From NCBI GenBank assembly GCA_943788235.1, contig CALSPM010000003.1:62001-126000 (forward strand): a DNA stretch of 64,000 nucleotides, read 5' to 3'. The notes under the pieces were generated by a model. The model did no database searches and was not told the DNA's origin. It saw nothing but the letters and a program-made list of their open reading frames with translations. This stretch comes from an uncultured Cyclobacteriaceae bacterium. Its GTDB lineage: Bacteria; Bacteroidota; Bacteroidia; Cytophagales; Cyclobacteriaceae. The stretch's first letter is position 1, and each line of letters opens with the position of its first letter. A program made the translations under genes and the position numbers. Shown here in pieces: positions 54,232 to 63,439 of this stretch.

Positions 54232-55113
54232 TCAGATGGTCTGTCTCATGATCGGGCGTGTCAAGCAGGTAGGCCCACCTCCTCCTTTAATACTTATGTC
54301 GATGCCTGCGTAGGTAAATACTTCGACGCCAGCTGCTTGCAATAGTTCTTGAGTCATTGGATTTCCATGCAACATTAAAACTTTGCGGGGAGCCAAAGCC
54401 AAGACATTACATCCCATCGTATCAAATTCTAGGTCAGGAACATCGATAAGTTTGAAGTTTCTACGCAACAATTCATTTCTAAAATGAATGGGCATTAATC
54501 GGGAATAAATTACTGCCAAATCTTTGTCTACAGGACTGAGCACAGACATCAAATGGAAGACATCATCGGGTCCATTGAAATGGGGCATTTCGACTACTAT
54601 GACGGTTACATTGAGCGGTTTCAATAAGCTCCGAAGTTGTTCGATACCCTCATAATTGGTCCGATAAGTATGACCTACGGCTAAGGTAGTTTCGTTGAGC
54701 CATGCGACATCACCGCCTTCCAAAGTACCTGGATTTTTAATTTCACCTAACGTATTCATACCTAATTGTTCAAAAACTTGTTTTTGGTGTGTCGGTTCAT
54801 TGGCCCTCCCTGCTTTGCCCATATTACAAATAATCATGCCTTCATTGGTGCTTATAGAAGCATCTCGACAGTAAATACTATCAATTTTAATGTCTTTTTT
54901 CCAGGGGATTTCATAAATAACGGGTTGGATACCCTTGATTAATTCTATAAAAAGCTTATATTCATTTAAACTGTTCTTGAAATCGGGTTGACTCAAATAG
55001 TTCAATGCTTCCCATTGTGTAGATAAATGAGATTCGTCTCGAAAGGCAGCAGCCACAGGTTTTATCATTAAAGAATGGATTTTACCAAATTCAGAGTGAG
55101 CAGTTAATTTCAT
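54232..55113 (-). CDS. Arginine deiminase/amidinotransferase-family hydrolase
   Basis: I place the start at the ATG at 55113 (MKLTAHSEFGKIHSL), giving 293 residues; the open frame continues upstream but has no family similarity and covers the preceding gene. Catalytic features of the guanidine-modifying superfamily are present: CRDASI (substrate region), LEGGDVAWL (EGGD), GPDDVFHLMSVLSPVD (His general base) and Cys283 in GPTCLTRP. It probably hydrolyses a guanidino compound (arginine, a methylarginine or similar). It starts 8 bases after the permease, so import and hydrolysis are likely coupled. The exact substrate is open. Confidence 0.82.
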   Translation of the reverse strand: MKLTAHSEFGKIHSLMIKPVAAAFRDESHLSTQWEALNYLSQPDFKNSLNEYKLFIELIKGIQPVIYEIPWKKDIKIDSIYCRDASISTNEGMIICNMGKAGRANEPTHQKQVFEQLGMNTLGEIKNPGTLEGGDVAWLNETTLAVGHTYRTNYEGIEQLRSLLKPLNVTVIVVEMPHFNGPDDVFHLMSVLSPVDKDLAVIYSRLMPIHFRNELLRRNFKLIDVPDLEFDTMGCNVLALAPRKVLMLHGNPMTQELLQAAGVEVFTYAGIDISIKGGGGPTCLTRPIMRQTI

Positions 55114-55121
55114 CAAGCTGT

Positions 55122-56429
55122 TTATGAGGCTTTCATGTAAATATACACAGGGATACCGGCCATCAATATAACAAATCCGTAAAAAACGCTTTCTTGTCCG
55201 GATCCAATGACAGCCCAAAGAGAAAAAAGGAAAGCGATAAGGCCTCCTAGAATAGGGATAAATGGCATCTTTAACTTCTTTTCTTGAACCAGTAAAATTC
55301 CATAAGCTGCTACTGTGAAGAGATAAGGAACCAAAACAAGAAAAGTGGAGAGTAAAATAAAAAAGCTGTAAGTGGCTACCAATCCATCCGAATAATTCAT
55401 CATCATCATGATTGAAACAAAGACACAAGAAATAATTAAACCTGTCGCGGGCACCCCTTGTGGGTTAAGTTTCGCAAAAACTTTGGGGAAGAGGCGGTCT
55501 GTTGCAATGGCGCAGGGTACTTGACCTTGTATCAAAATCCATCCATTTAGGGCTCCAAGTGTCGAAAAAACAGCTCCAATGGTGACCAAAGTTCCTCCAA
55601 TGGGTCCCCACATGATGGCAGCTGCCTCAGAATAGGGGAATGGTGAATGCATTAATTGCTCAGATGGGATCATTCCCATTATGGATACGCTGCCCAGAAA
55701 ATAAACGAGGAAAGTCATTGCCAATCCAAAATAGGTCGCTCGAGGAATTGTACGTCTAGGATTGATTACATTGTTGGAAGGTACTGTCGCGCTTTCAAGA
55801 CCTAAAAATGAAAAGAGGGTAAATGCAGCGACGGCGGTAATGGCAGCACTATTTGAAGATTCAGAAATATTGAGAGGGGTAAAATTTTCAAGCTCAATAA
55901 AAAAAAGACCACAAAAACCCACTAAAAATAGGGGCGCAATTTTCAAAACCGTCGTTACTAACTGCACTAATCCGACTTCTTTGATCCCTCTGGTATTGAT
56001 ATATGTCACGGACCACAAGATGATCTGACCCGTGAGGACTGCGACTATTGGATTTGAATTTAAAATAGGGAAAAAATATCCAAGATAACTGACCATACCT
56101 ACAATGATGGCGGCATTTGAACACCAAATGCTGATCCAATAACCCCACGCCACTAAAAATCCTGAAAAATCTCCTAATCCGACTCTTGTATAGGCATAGG
56201 GCCCACCATGCGCATTGGGCAAAACTTTACTTAATTGGCTGAACACAAAAGCGAGTGAAAGTGCACCAAGTCCAGAAAATATCCAACCCACGATACTGAT
56301 CGGTCCGTAAGCAGCGAGTGCGGAGGGAGTTAAAAAAACCCCAGACCCAATCATATTTCCTGCAACCAATGCCGAGGCCGTCCAAAAACCAATTTTCTCG
56401 TTTTTTACTGACATTTTTGATTTAATCAA
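55122..56429 (-). CDS. APC-family amino acid permease, AdiC-like
   Basis: The 435-residue protein has about twelve membrane segments and the APC motif ALVAGNMIGSGVFLTPSALAAYGP at the first helix. The following GPYAYTRVGLGDFSGFLVAWGYW and WCSNAAIIVGMVSYLGYFFPIL resemble arginine/agmatine exchangers such as AdiC. It precedes the guanidino hydrolase by 8 bases. The pair suggests uptake of arginine or a related guanidino compound. Substrate identity cannot be proved from sequence. Confidence 0.85.
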   Translation of the reverse strand: MIKSKMSVKNEKIGFWTASALVAGNMIGSGVFLTPSALAAYGPISIVGWIFSGLGALSLAFVFSQLSKVLPNAHGGPYAYTRVGLGDFSGFLVAWGYWISIWCSNAAIIVGMVSYLGYFFPILNSNPIVAVLTGQIILWSVTYINTRGIKEVGLVQLVTTVLKIAPLFLVGFCGLFFIELENFTPLNISESSNSAAITAVAAFTLFSFLGLESATVPSNNVINPRRTIPRATYFGLAMTFLVYFLGSVSIMGMIPSEQLMHSPFPYSEAAAIMWGPIGGTLVTIGAVFSTLGALNGWILIQGQVPCAIATDRLFPKVFAKLNPQGVPATGLIISCVFVSIMMMMNYSDGLVATYSFFILLSTFLVLVPYLFTVAAYGILLVQEKKLKMPFIPILGGLIAFLFSLWAVIGSGQESVFYGFVILMAGIPVYIYMKAS

Positions 56430-56470
56430 GCATATTTGAATATTAGTTCGAAAGATAATATAAATAAATT

Positions 56471-57568
56471 ATGACGACTCGATTTTTTATTGATCCAGAT
56501 ATTACCAAAGCGTCAACACTCCCCGCCTATTTTTACAAGGATGAAGATCTTTTTGATGCTTTGAAAGAAAAAATTTTTATAAAAAGTTGGCAATGGATCG
56601 GATCAGATGATCTCGTCCCACTGCGCAATCACTCCTATCCTTTTGTTTTACTTGATCATTATTTAACAGAGCCGATGTTATTAATTAGGAATGCTCAAGA
56701 CGAAATGAACTGTTTTAGTAATGTGTGCACCCACAGAGGGAATCTCATTGCGCAACAACCTGGAACAGTAACTAAATTTGTTTGTGCCTATCATGGCCGT
56801 AGGTTCAGTCAAGAGGGAACATTTGAGTTTATGCCGGAATTTAAGGAAGTCCAAGATTTTCCAAGGGCCTGTGATGACTTACGCAAATTCAAGCTTAAAA
56901 ATTTGGGGCCTCATTTATTTGTGGGCATGCTTCCCCAATTTAATTTTGATTCAGTGCTCGAGGTGATGCGTCAACGGATTGGTTTTTTACCTCTTGAACA
57001 GTTTAAATTCGAATCTGTCTTATCAAAAGATTATTTAGTCAATGCGCATTGGGCCCTCTATTGCGATAATTATTTGGAGGGATTTCATATTCCTTTTGTT
57101 CATCAAGATTTGAATGATACGTTGGATTATGGGGATTATACGACAGAGATTTATGATTATTGCAATCTTCAAATTGGCTATGCGAAAGATGATGTTGAAG
57201 TTTTTGATTTACCTGAAGGGCATCCTGATTTTGGAAAAAAAGTAGCTGCTTATTTTTATTGGATATTCCCGAACATGATGTTTAACTTTTATCCTTGGGG
57301 GTTATCTATCAATATCGTTAAACCTCTTTCAATGGATAAGACCAAGGTCGCCTTTCTTACCTATGTTTGGGATGAATCAAAATTTGATAAGGGAGCTGGA
57401 GCGCTCCTTGATAAAGTCGAACGTGAAGATGAATATGTAGTTGAGGGCGTTCAAAAAGGACTGAGATCTAGATTTTATCAAGCCGGTCGTTTTTCTCCTA
57501 AACGCGAGAAAGGAGTGCATCATTTTCATAAACTGATCGCTGACTTTATAAATGCTGAGGATGAATGA
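56471..57568 (+). CDS. Rieske 2Fe-2S ring-hydroxylating-type oxygenase, alpha subunit
   Basis: The 365-residue protein has a Rieske centre with Cys86, His88, Cys105 and His108 (CTHRGN and CAYHGR) and the mononuclear iron site NYLEGFHIPFVH with His206 and His211 and the Asp/Asn bridge near 199. Related proteins include choline and carnitine monooxygenases as well as aromatic dioxygenases. The gene has no reductase neighbour here, so the electron donor is elsewhere. It is divergent from the permease with only about 40 bp between. Substrate is unknown. Confidence 0.9.
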   Translation: MTTRFFIDPDITKASTLPAYFYKDEDLFDALKEKIFIKSWQWIGSDDLVPLRNHSYPFVLLDHYLTEPMLLIRNAQDEMNCFSNVCTHRGNLIAQQPGTVTKFVCAYHGRRFSQEGTFEFMPEFKEVQDFPRACDDLRKFKLKNLGPHLFVGMLPQFNFDSVLEVMRQRIGFLPLEQFKFESVLSKDYLVNAHWALYCDNYLEGFHIPFVHQDLNDTLDYGDYTTEIYDYCNLQIGYAKDDVEVFDLPEGHPDFGKKVAAYFYWIFPNMMFNFYPWGLSINIVKPLSMDKTKVAFLTYVWDESKFDKGAGALLDKVEREDEYVVEGVQKGLRSRFYQAGRFSPKREKGVHHFHKLIADFINAEDE

Positions 57569-57574
57569 AAAATC

Positions 57575-58453
57575 CTAAAGATGGGATAGGTAATGATTTT
57601 CTAAAAAACATTCACGCAACCATATCAAGTTGACTTCATCTAAAGGAGAGGACTCCATACAGATGAGATCTGAAAGTTGTTGTTCTGTTCGCAGACCGAT
57701 AACTGCCGTCTTGACGGCCTCATGGGCTAATACAAAGGCTGTGGGGGCATGGGCTATGTTTTTTTTGAGCAACTGCTTCTGAAGAAGATCGATGTCCAAC
57801 TTGGAGCGATCTAAATAGGGGCTAGGTGATTTACCTTTAAGCAGGCCTTTCGCCAATACACCACGAGCCTGGACACCAATATTTTGGGATTGCAACAAGG
57901 GCAAAACGTGGTCTTCTGATCTTCTATCGAGTAAGCTGTATTGAAGCATGACGCTGATAATATTGGATTTTTTCACATAAGCGCGAATGACATTAGGCCT
58001 GATAGATGAGAGGCCATAATAGCGTATTTTACCCGACGCAACTAATGTTTCAAAAGCATCGATGGTTTCGTCAATAGGATCCTCAATGGTGCCACCGTGA
58101 AGTTGATACAAATCAATGTAATCTGTACCCAATCTTTTCAAACTCTGCTCAACAGCAGACAAAATATATTTTTTAGAGGGGTTCCAATGCCAAGTTTTGC
58201 CATTTTTATCCCAAACATTTCCTACTTTGGTGGCAAGAATCACTTCTCTTCTTCTAGCTCCAAGCGCATTACCAACGATAGATTCATTAAAGCCTTGATC
58301 ATAAAAGTCAGCGGTATCAAAATAATTAATACCTAAATCAAGTGCTTGGTTTAACAGGCTACTGTGGTCTTCAATATGTGGGTTTAAGGACATACAGCCG
58401 AAGCTCAATTCACTGATTATTAAATTGGATTTCCCTAGTCTTCTGTAATTCAC
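57575..58453 (-). CDS. Aldo/keto reductase
   Basis: The 292-residue protein has the aldo/keto reductase motifs LGINYFDTADFYDQGFNESIVGNAL (Asp and Tyr of the catalytic tetrad), EVILATKVG (Lys), YIDLYQLHG (His) and the C-terminal NADPH site (TAVIGLRTEQQL). It reduces carbonyl compounds with NADPH. Start is GTG at 58453. It is convergent with the Rieske gene, 6 bases apart. Physiological substrate is unknown. Confidence 0.9.
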   Translation of the reverse strand: MNYRRLGKSNLIISELSFGCMSLNPHIEDHSSLLNQALDLGINYFDTADFYDQGFNESIVGNALGARRREVILATKVGNVWDKNGKTWHWNPSKKYILSAVEQSLKRLGTDYIDLYQLHGGTIEDPIDETIDAFETLVASGKIRYYGLSSIRPNVIRAYVKKSNIISVMLQYSLLDRRSEDHVLPLLQSQNIGVQARGVLAKGLLKGKSPSPYLDRSKLDIDLLQKQLLKKNIAHAPTAFVLAHEAVKTAVIGLRTEQQLSDLICMESSPLDEVNLIWLRECFLENHYLSHL

Positions 58454-58513
58454 TTTATCTTATTTTTGAGACTAAATTGGCATGAAATAGCCTAATTTGA
58501 GCTATAAGCCAGA

Positions 58514-59875
58514 TTATCTGCCCTTCTTTCTAGGTACAATAGGATTATTTTTATCACCTCGTTTTTTGGGACTTTTATATTTACGCTTCATTTTATCAAC
58601 ATATCTTACCTTGGAATTGATTTTTTGATTTTTTGATTTTTTCTCATGAAAAGCTTCTCCAGAGGGCGCTGCCAATGGTTTTTTCAGTTCGAGGTTGGGC
58701 TGGCTACTTTTGGGTAATTCATCTAGGGTTAAAACTGTTGATATCTCAATATGATCAGGTAAGGCCTCTTTTGGGATTTCAAAATCCATCAACCTTTCTA
58801 TGGCTAACTTCTTGTGATCTTCATAATAAGGGCTGAAAAGCGAGATGGCATTGCCTTTTTTTTCTGCCCGACCCGTTCTTCCTATACGATGAATATAATT
58901 TTCTTGAATTTCAGGAAGATCAAAATTAATAACGTGAGATACTTCTGAGATATCTAAACCTCTAGAAATTAAATCAGTGGCAATCAATATACGATAGATC
59001 CCAGATTGAAATTTTTTAACCACGTCAAATCTATAATTTTGAGATTTATTCGAATGAATAATTCCCATTTGCTCAGGGAAGAGTTCATGGATTTTTTCAA
59101 AAAGCTCATCTGCTAATTTTTTACTTGAGACAAATACCAATACTTTGTGCATGACTTCCTCATCGGCCAGGAGTTCTTTAAGGAAGTTAATTTTTGTATT
59201 GAAGTTAGGTACAGAATACAGAATTTGATTAATATTTTCCAATGGTGAGCCAGCAGGCGCAGCTTCCACACGTTCAGGTCGCTTGAAAAATAAATTAATT
59301 AATTTTTGAATTTCATTATCTAATGTAGCCGAAAACATGAGGTTTTGACGTTTTTCGGGAAGCAAGTCCATTAAATTTTTTAGTTGCGTTCGAAAACCTA
59401 AATTGAGCATTTCATCTACTTCATCGATGATTAGTGTTTTGATTAATTTAGTTTTTAAAATACCGTTGAGCATCAAATCCATCAGCCTACCCGGTGTGCC
59501 AACTACCACATCAGCACCTTGATGCAGGGCGTTCATTTGAGTTTTAATATTGGTTCCGCCATAGGCTCCGATGGTGGAAACGTCCATATACTTGGTTAAT
59601 TTTTCTGTTTCTTCAACGACTTGTACCACTAATTCTCGCGTGGGGACAATGATCATGATTTGTGGTGTCAGTGCCTTGTTAAATTTCCACTTTCTTAAGC
59701 AAGGAAGGAGATAAGCATAGGTTTTACCCGTACCTGTTTGTGCAATCCCAATGGTATCACGACCGGACATAATGACTGCAAATATTTTATGCTGTATGGT
59801 GGTGGGGCAGGTGATTTTCATATCTCTGAGGGCATTTTTCAGAGAGGCATTTAAATTAAGATCATCGAAAGTCAT
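58514..59875 (-). CDS. DEAD-box RNA helicase
   Basis: The 453-residue helicase shows all the core motifs: AQTGTGKT (I), PTRELVVQV (Ia), GGT and GTPGRLMDLM (Ib), DEVDEML (DEAD-like, II), SAT (III), ATDLISRGLD (V) and HRIGRTGRAEKKG (VI). Motif II reads DEVD rather than the canonical DEAD, which is common in some RhlE/DbpA-like subgroups. The C-terminal tail is lysine-rich (about 400-453), as in RNA-binding extensions. It unwinds RNA duplexes in ribosome assembly or cold response. Confidence 0.92.
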   Translation of the reverse strand: MTFDDLNLNASLKNALRDMKITCPTTIQHKIFAVIMSGRDTIGIAQTGTGKTYAYLLPCLRKWKFNKALTPQIMIIVPTRELVVQVVEETEKLTKYMDVSTIGAYGGTNIKTQMNALHQGADVVVGTPGRLMDLMLNGILKTKLIKTLIIDEVDEMLNLGFRTQLKNLMDLLPEKRQNLMFSATLDNEIQKLINLFFKRPERVEAAPAGSPLENINQILYSVPNFNTKINFLKELLADEEVMHKVLVFVSSKKLADELFEKIHELFPEQMGIIHSNKSQNYRFDVVKKFQSGIYRILIATDLISRGLDISEVSHVINFDLPEIQENYIHRIGRTGRAEKKGNAISLFSPYYEDHKKLAIERLMDFEIPKEALPDHIEISTVLTLDELPKSSQPNLELKKPLAAPSGEAFHEKKSKNQKINSKVRYVDKMKRKYKSPKKRGDKNNPIVPRKKGR

Positions 59876-60032
59876 GCCACAAAGCTACCACAGATTGATC
59901 GACTAAATAGCATCGTATCACGTTCATCGTGATTTTGACAGATACAGTAACATGGTCTATCTACCCAAGGGGGGATTAGTGTCAATTATAGTTAAATTTA
60001 CATTCACAATAGAAAAAACTTAATGGATTGAT

Positions 60033-60617
60033 ATGCGTTATCGAATTTATTTATTGATCATTTACGTATTCAGTTTAAATGTGTCAAGTAAAGCCCAGTC
60101 TAAGCTGCCTTATAAAGAAATCCCTAGTTATCCCGCAAATTACACGCAGGGTAAGGTCATTTCCCGGATGATAGATGGACTGGGGTATCGCTTTTATTGG
60201 GCCACCGAGAATTTGAGAGTATTGGATCTTAATTTTAAACCCGAGACCCTTGCTCGATCAACTTTTGAGACGATGGACCATATTTATGGTCTTTCTTTTA
60301 TGATTTTAAATGCATCGAAAAATCAAGTCAACGAACGAAGAAACCCAGATCAAATGACGGCAAATGAATTGCGTTCGGCGATACTTGACAATCTGAAATT
60401 GGCCAGTGAGGCGATGGCATTGGTTGAAGATTTAGATGAGTTAAACATTCTTTTTCAAAGTTCAACAGGACGAAAGGCCCTTCCATTTTGGCATGTGCTG
60501 AACGGCCCCCTCGCCGATGCGATTTATCATACGGGCCAAATAGTCTCTTTTAGAAGAGCCTCAGGAAACCCCATGAATCCCAAAGTAAATGTTTTCATGG
60601 GAAAGACAGATCTATAG
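60033..60617 (+). CDS. Secreted DinB-like four-helix protein
   Basis: The 194-residue protein has a signal peptide (MRYRIYLLIIYVFSLNVSSKAQS) and then helices resembling the DinB/YfiT metal-binding bundle: RFYWATENL, ETMDHIYGLSFMIL with His near 90, and DAIYHTGQIVSFRRASGNP with His about 170. The histidine spacing suits the usual three-His metal site. Function of exported members is unknown. It lies 51 bp before the ygiQ remnant. Confidence 0.75.
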   Translation: MRYRIYLLIIYVFSLNVSSKAQSKLPYKEIPSYPANYTQGKVISRMIDGLGYRFYWATENLRVLDLNFKPETLARSTFETMDHIYGLSFMILNASKNQVNERRNPDQMTANELRSAILDNLKLASEAMALVEDLDELNILFQSSTGRKALPFWHVLNGPLADAIYHTGQIVSFRRASGNPMNPKVNVFMGKTDL

Positions 60618-60668
60618 AATCTTTTCCTTAATCGCGAAAGATCATAGTATTGATATTAACTTTACCTT

Positions 60669-62541
60669 ATGATTTAACAAAGGTCCTTGACAGATTGGTT
60701 GCCCATTACCAAAAAAGAGATAGAAGATAGAGGATGGTCTCAATTAGATGTGATCATCGTTTCAGGCGATGCTTATGTAGATCATCCTGCCTTTGGAGCA
60801 GCAGTGATCGGCCGGATTATTGAAAGTGAGGGACTTCTGGAGGGTATCATCCCTCAATCTAATTGGCGAGATGATCTAAGAAATTTTGAAAAATTTGGTG
60901 CTCTTAAATTATTTTTTGGAGTCACTTCTGGTTGCATGGATACGATGGTCAACCAATACACCGCAAATAAAATAAGACGCAACAATGATACCTACATACC
61001 AGTAGGAGAAGTGGGTTATCGGCCGGATTACGCAATTGTAGTTTATAGTAATATTCTTAAGGATTTATATCCTGACGTACCTGTTTTGATTAGGGGAGTA
61101 GAGGCCAGTTTGCGTCGAGTGACCCATTATGATTATTGGTCAGATACTTTAAAATCCACGATCTTGGTCGACAGTAAGGCGGATCTTTTGGTGTATGGAA
61201 TAGGTTAACAATCCTTGAGAGAAATTCTCGCTTTACTGAGAAAGGGGGTTCCATATAGCTCTCTGAAGAACATAACTCAAACCAGTTACCTCCAAGCATT
61301 AGATCAAGAGATACCTAAAAACAAAAATTGTTCAAAACGATCACCTTGAGTACTCATGAAACCTGGCTTCAAGATAAAAAGGCTTATGCGGCCAACTTTA
61401 AGCATTTGGAGCAAGAGTCCAATAAACTCAAAGCCCATCGGATAGTGCAACCTGTGAAAGCATGGAAAACCATTATTAATCCGCCTTTTTATACCATGAC
61501 GGAAAATGAGATAGATCAGTCTTTTGACCTGCTTTATACTCGACTTCCACATCCCAAGTAAAAAAAAGAGGTCCCATTCCGGCGCATGAGATGATTAAAT
61601 TTTCTGTCAACATGCACAGAGGATATTTTGGAGGTTGCAGTTTTTGTGCGATTTCTGCCCATCAAGGTAAATTTATCCCCAGTAGGTCGAAAAATTCATC
61701 ATGAAAGAGGTGGACAAGGTGATCGAAATGTCAGATTTTAAAGTCTACATATCAGATCTTGGAGGACCCTCAGCGAATACGTATGGTTTGAAAGGCAGAG
61801 TACAATCCATCTGTGACAGGTGCGTGAGCTCCTCTTGCATTCACCCGGTAGTTTGTGACAATCGAGATACGGATCACAGCGTGATGACTCAGATATACAA
61901 AGAGGTTGACGCCGATCCCAAGATCAAAAAAGCTTTTGTAGGGGTGGGATTCTTTATGATTTTTTGGTCAAAAGTTATAACAAAAAAGTCAATGATAGTA
62001 TTGATACTTATATGGAACAAGTCGTGACGCATCATATTTCGGGGTGATTGAAAGTGGCTCCAGAGCATACCTCTGATGAGACTTTAAAGGTGATGCGCAA
62101 GCCTTCTTTCAAACATTTTCATAATTTCAAAAAGAAGAATGATGATCTCAATAAAAAGTATGGCTTGAATCAAGAATTGATTCCTTATTTTATTTCAAGT
62201 ACTCCTAATTGTAAAGAGGGAGATATGGGATTTAGACTGGAGCAGGTGCAGGATTTCACGCCTACCCCAATGACGGTAGCTACTGTGATTTATTATTCAG
62301 GCTATCACCCTTACACAATGAAGGAAATGTTCACTGCCAAAACGGAGAAGGACAAGAAAAGTCAACCTATATTCTTTTTTTGGCACAAAAAGGAATGCCG
62401 AAAAAAATCAAAGAGAACGTAGTGAGCAAAGGCCGTGAAGATTTAGTTGAGCGCTTGCTTTTCAGTGATTCATCTCAAAACAAAAAATCGCTGGAAAATA
62501 AGCACTCTAATTTTCATGGCAAGCGCATAAAAAAGTATTGA
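60669..62541 (+). pseudogene. ygiQ: YgiQ-family radical SAM protein, degraded
   Basis: The remains of a complete YgiQ gene read across several frames. Original start ATG at 60669, followed by TAA at codon 3 (60675-60677). The first fragment (DWLPITKKEIEDRGW to LLVYGIG) ends at TAA 61206-61208, after which the same frame still reads QSLREILALLRKG. Further lesions: frame changes near 61325, 61565, 61690, 61960 and 62395, and an in-frame TGA at 62045-62047 (SG-stop-LKVAPEHTSD). The radical SAM motif reads [10 protein letters not shown], with Tyr (61624-61626) in place of the first cluster cysteine. About ten residues are missing before FRLEQVQDF. These mixed lesions indicate a true pseudogene. 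It converges with the NIPSNAP gene. Confidence 0.92.
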
Positions 62542-62544
62542 TCC

Positions 62545-63303
62545 TTAGGCTTTTTCTAAAAATATTTTTCTGATATTGGATATGGTGTTTTTATATTCTT
62601 CCTTACTTGACATGATTTTCCAATCAGGGTGATAGATAAAGGTGTTCCAAGTTTCATTGCGATGCTCCAGATCACGGAAATTCAGCATATAAACCAAACT
62701 AGGCTGATAAGGACCAACAATCATTTTAGAAAAAAATATAGGAGCAAGACCCACCTTGTTAAATAAGGTAATTTCTTCCTCATTAAACATCTTAATTTTT
62801 CTACGTACCGCATCTTCATTTTGGCCTTCATAGATACGTAATTCAAAGAGACCGGCTTCCTTTATAGGATCGAGCATTTGTTTCAAGCCATCAAAGGCAC
62901 GAAGCAACGAGGAGGAAATACGATTGTAGATTTTACCTGAAGCAGTATACTCACTCATTTTCTCAATGAAATCTGAGGTTTCTTGTAGTGCCAAGCATTG
63001 CCGAAAGACCTCAAAGTTGGGATAAGTGAATAAAGACCATAATTTCTTAGGTTCCGGATTACCTACTTCTTTGAAGATCAGGGGGTCATGACCCGTAAGG
63101 ATTTTTATAGCTGGATTTAAGGTCTCTTTTAAATACTTTAATAATGCCGACTCGGCACCTCCAAAAGTGAGTTCATAACTCTTGAGTTCATAAATTTCGT
63201 TGTCTAAATCTGCTGTTTTGACCATATTTTTCGCGGTTACTATCCCAAAGGTTGAACTCAATACAGAGGCGGCAATAAATTTTCTTCTTTTCATTAGACT
63301 CAA
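62545..63303 (-). CDS. NIPSNAP-family protein with signal peptide
   Basis: The 252-residue product begins MSLMKRRKFIAASVLSSTFG, with a KRRKF twin-arginine-like signal and a hydrophobic core. It has two NIPSNAP repeats: YELKSYELTFGG (about 40-130) and FELRIYEGQNEDAVRRKIKMF (about 150-245) with SKMIVGPYQPSLVYML and HPDWK. The fold is a ferredoxin-like dimer. Bacteroidota members are often exported, but their function is not known. The start could also be the Met three codons later. Confidence 0.88.
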   Translation of the reverse strand: MSLMKRRKFIAASVLSSTFGIVTAKNMVKTADLDNEIYELKSYELTFGGAESALLKYLKETLNPAIKILTGHDPLIFKEVGNPEPKKLWSLFTYPNFEVFRQCLALQETSDFIEKMSEYTASGKIYNRISSSLLRAFDGLKQMLDPIKEAGLFELRIYEGQNEDAVRRKIKMFNEEEITLFNKVGLAPIFFSKMIVGPYQPSLVYMLNFRDLEHRNETWNTFIYHPDWKIMSSKEEYKNTISNIRKIFLEKA

Positions 63304-63439
63304 TAATTTATTGTTTTAAAATAAGGAATTTCATGAATTCAATAGATCTTTTAAGGATTTATTCAATGTCATTTGAACTTAAAAATACCCAAATTTAATT
63401 TCAATGGTATTTGTAAATAGACTTCTTTTTTAGCCTTTC

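Noticed and set aside
55114-55428. 105-codon extension of the guanidino hydrolase
   Set aside because: It overlaps the permease coding region in another frame and is not protein-like for this family; the ATG at 55113 is the natural start.
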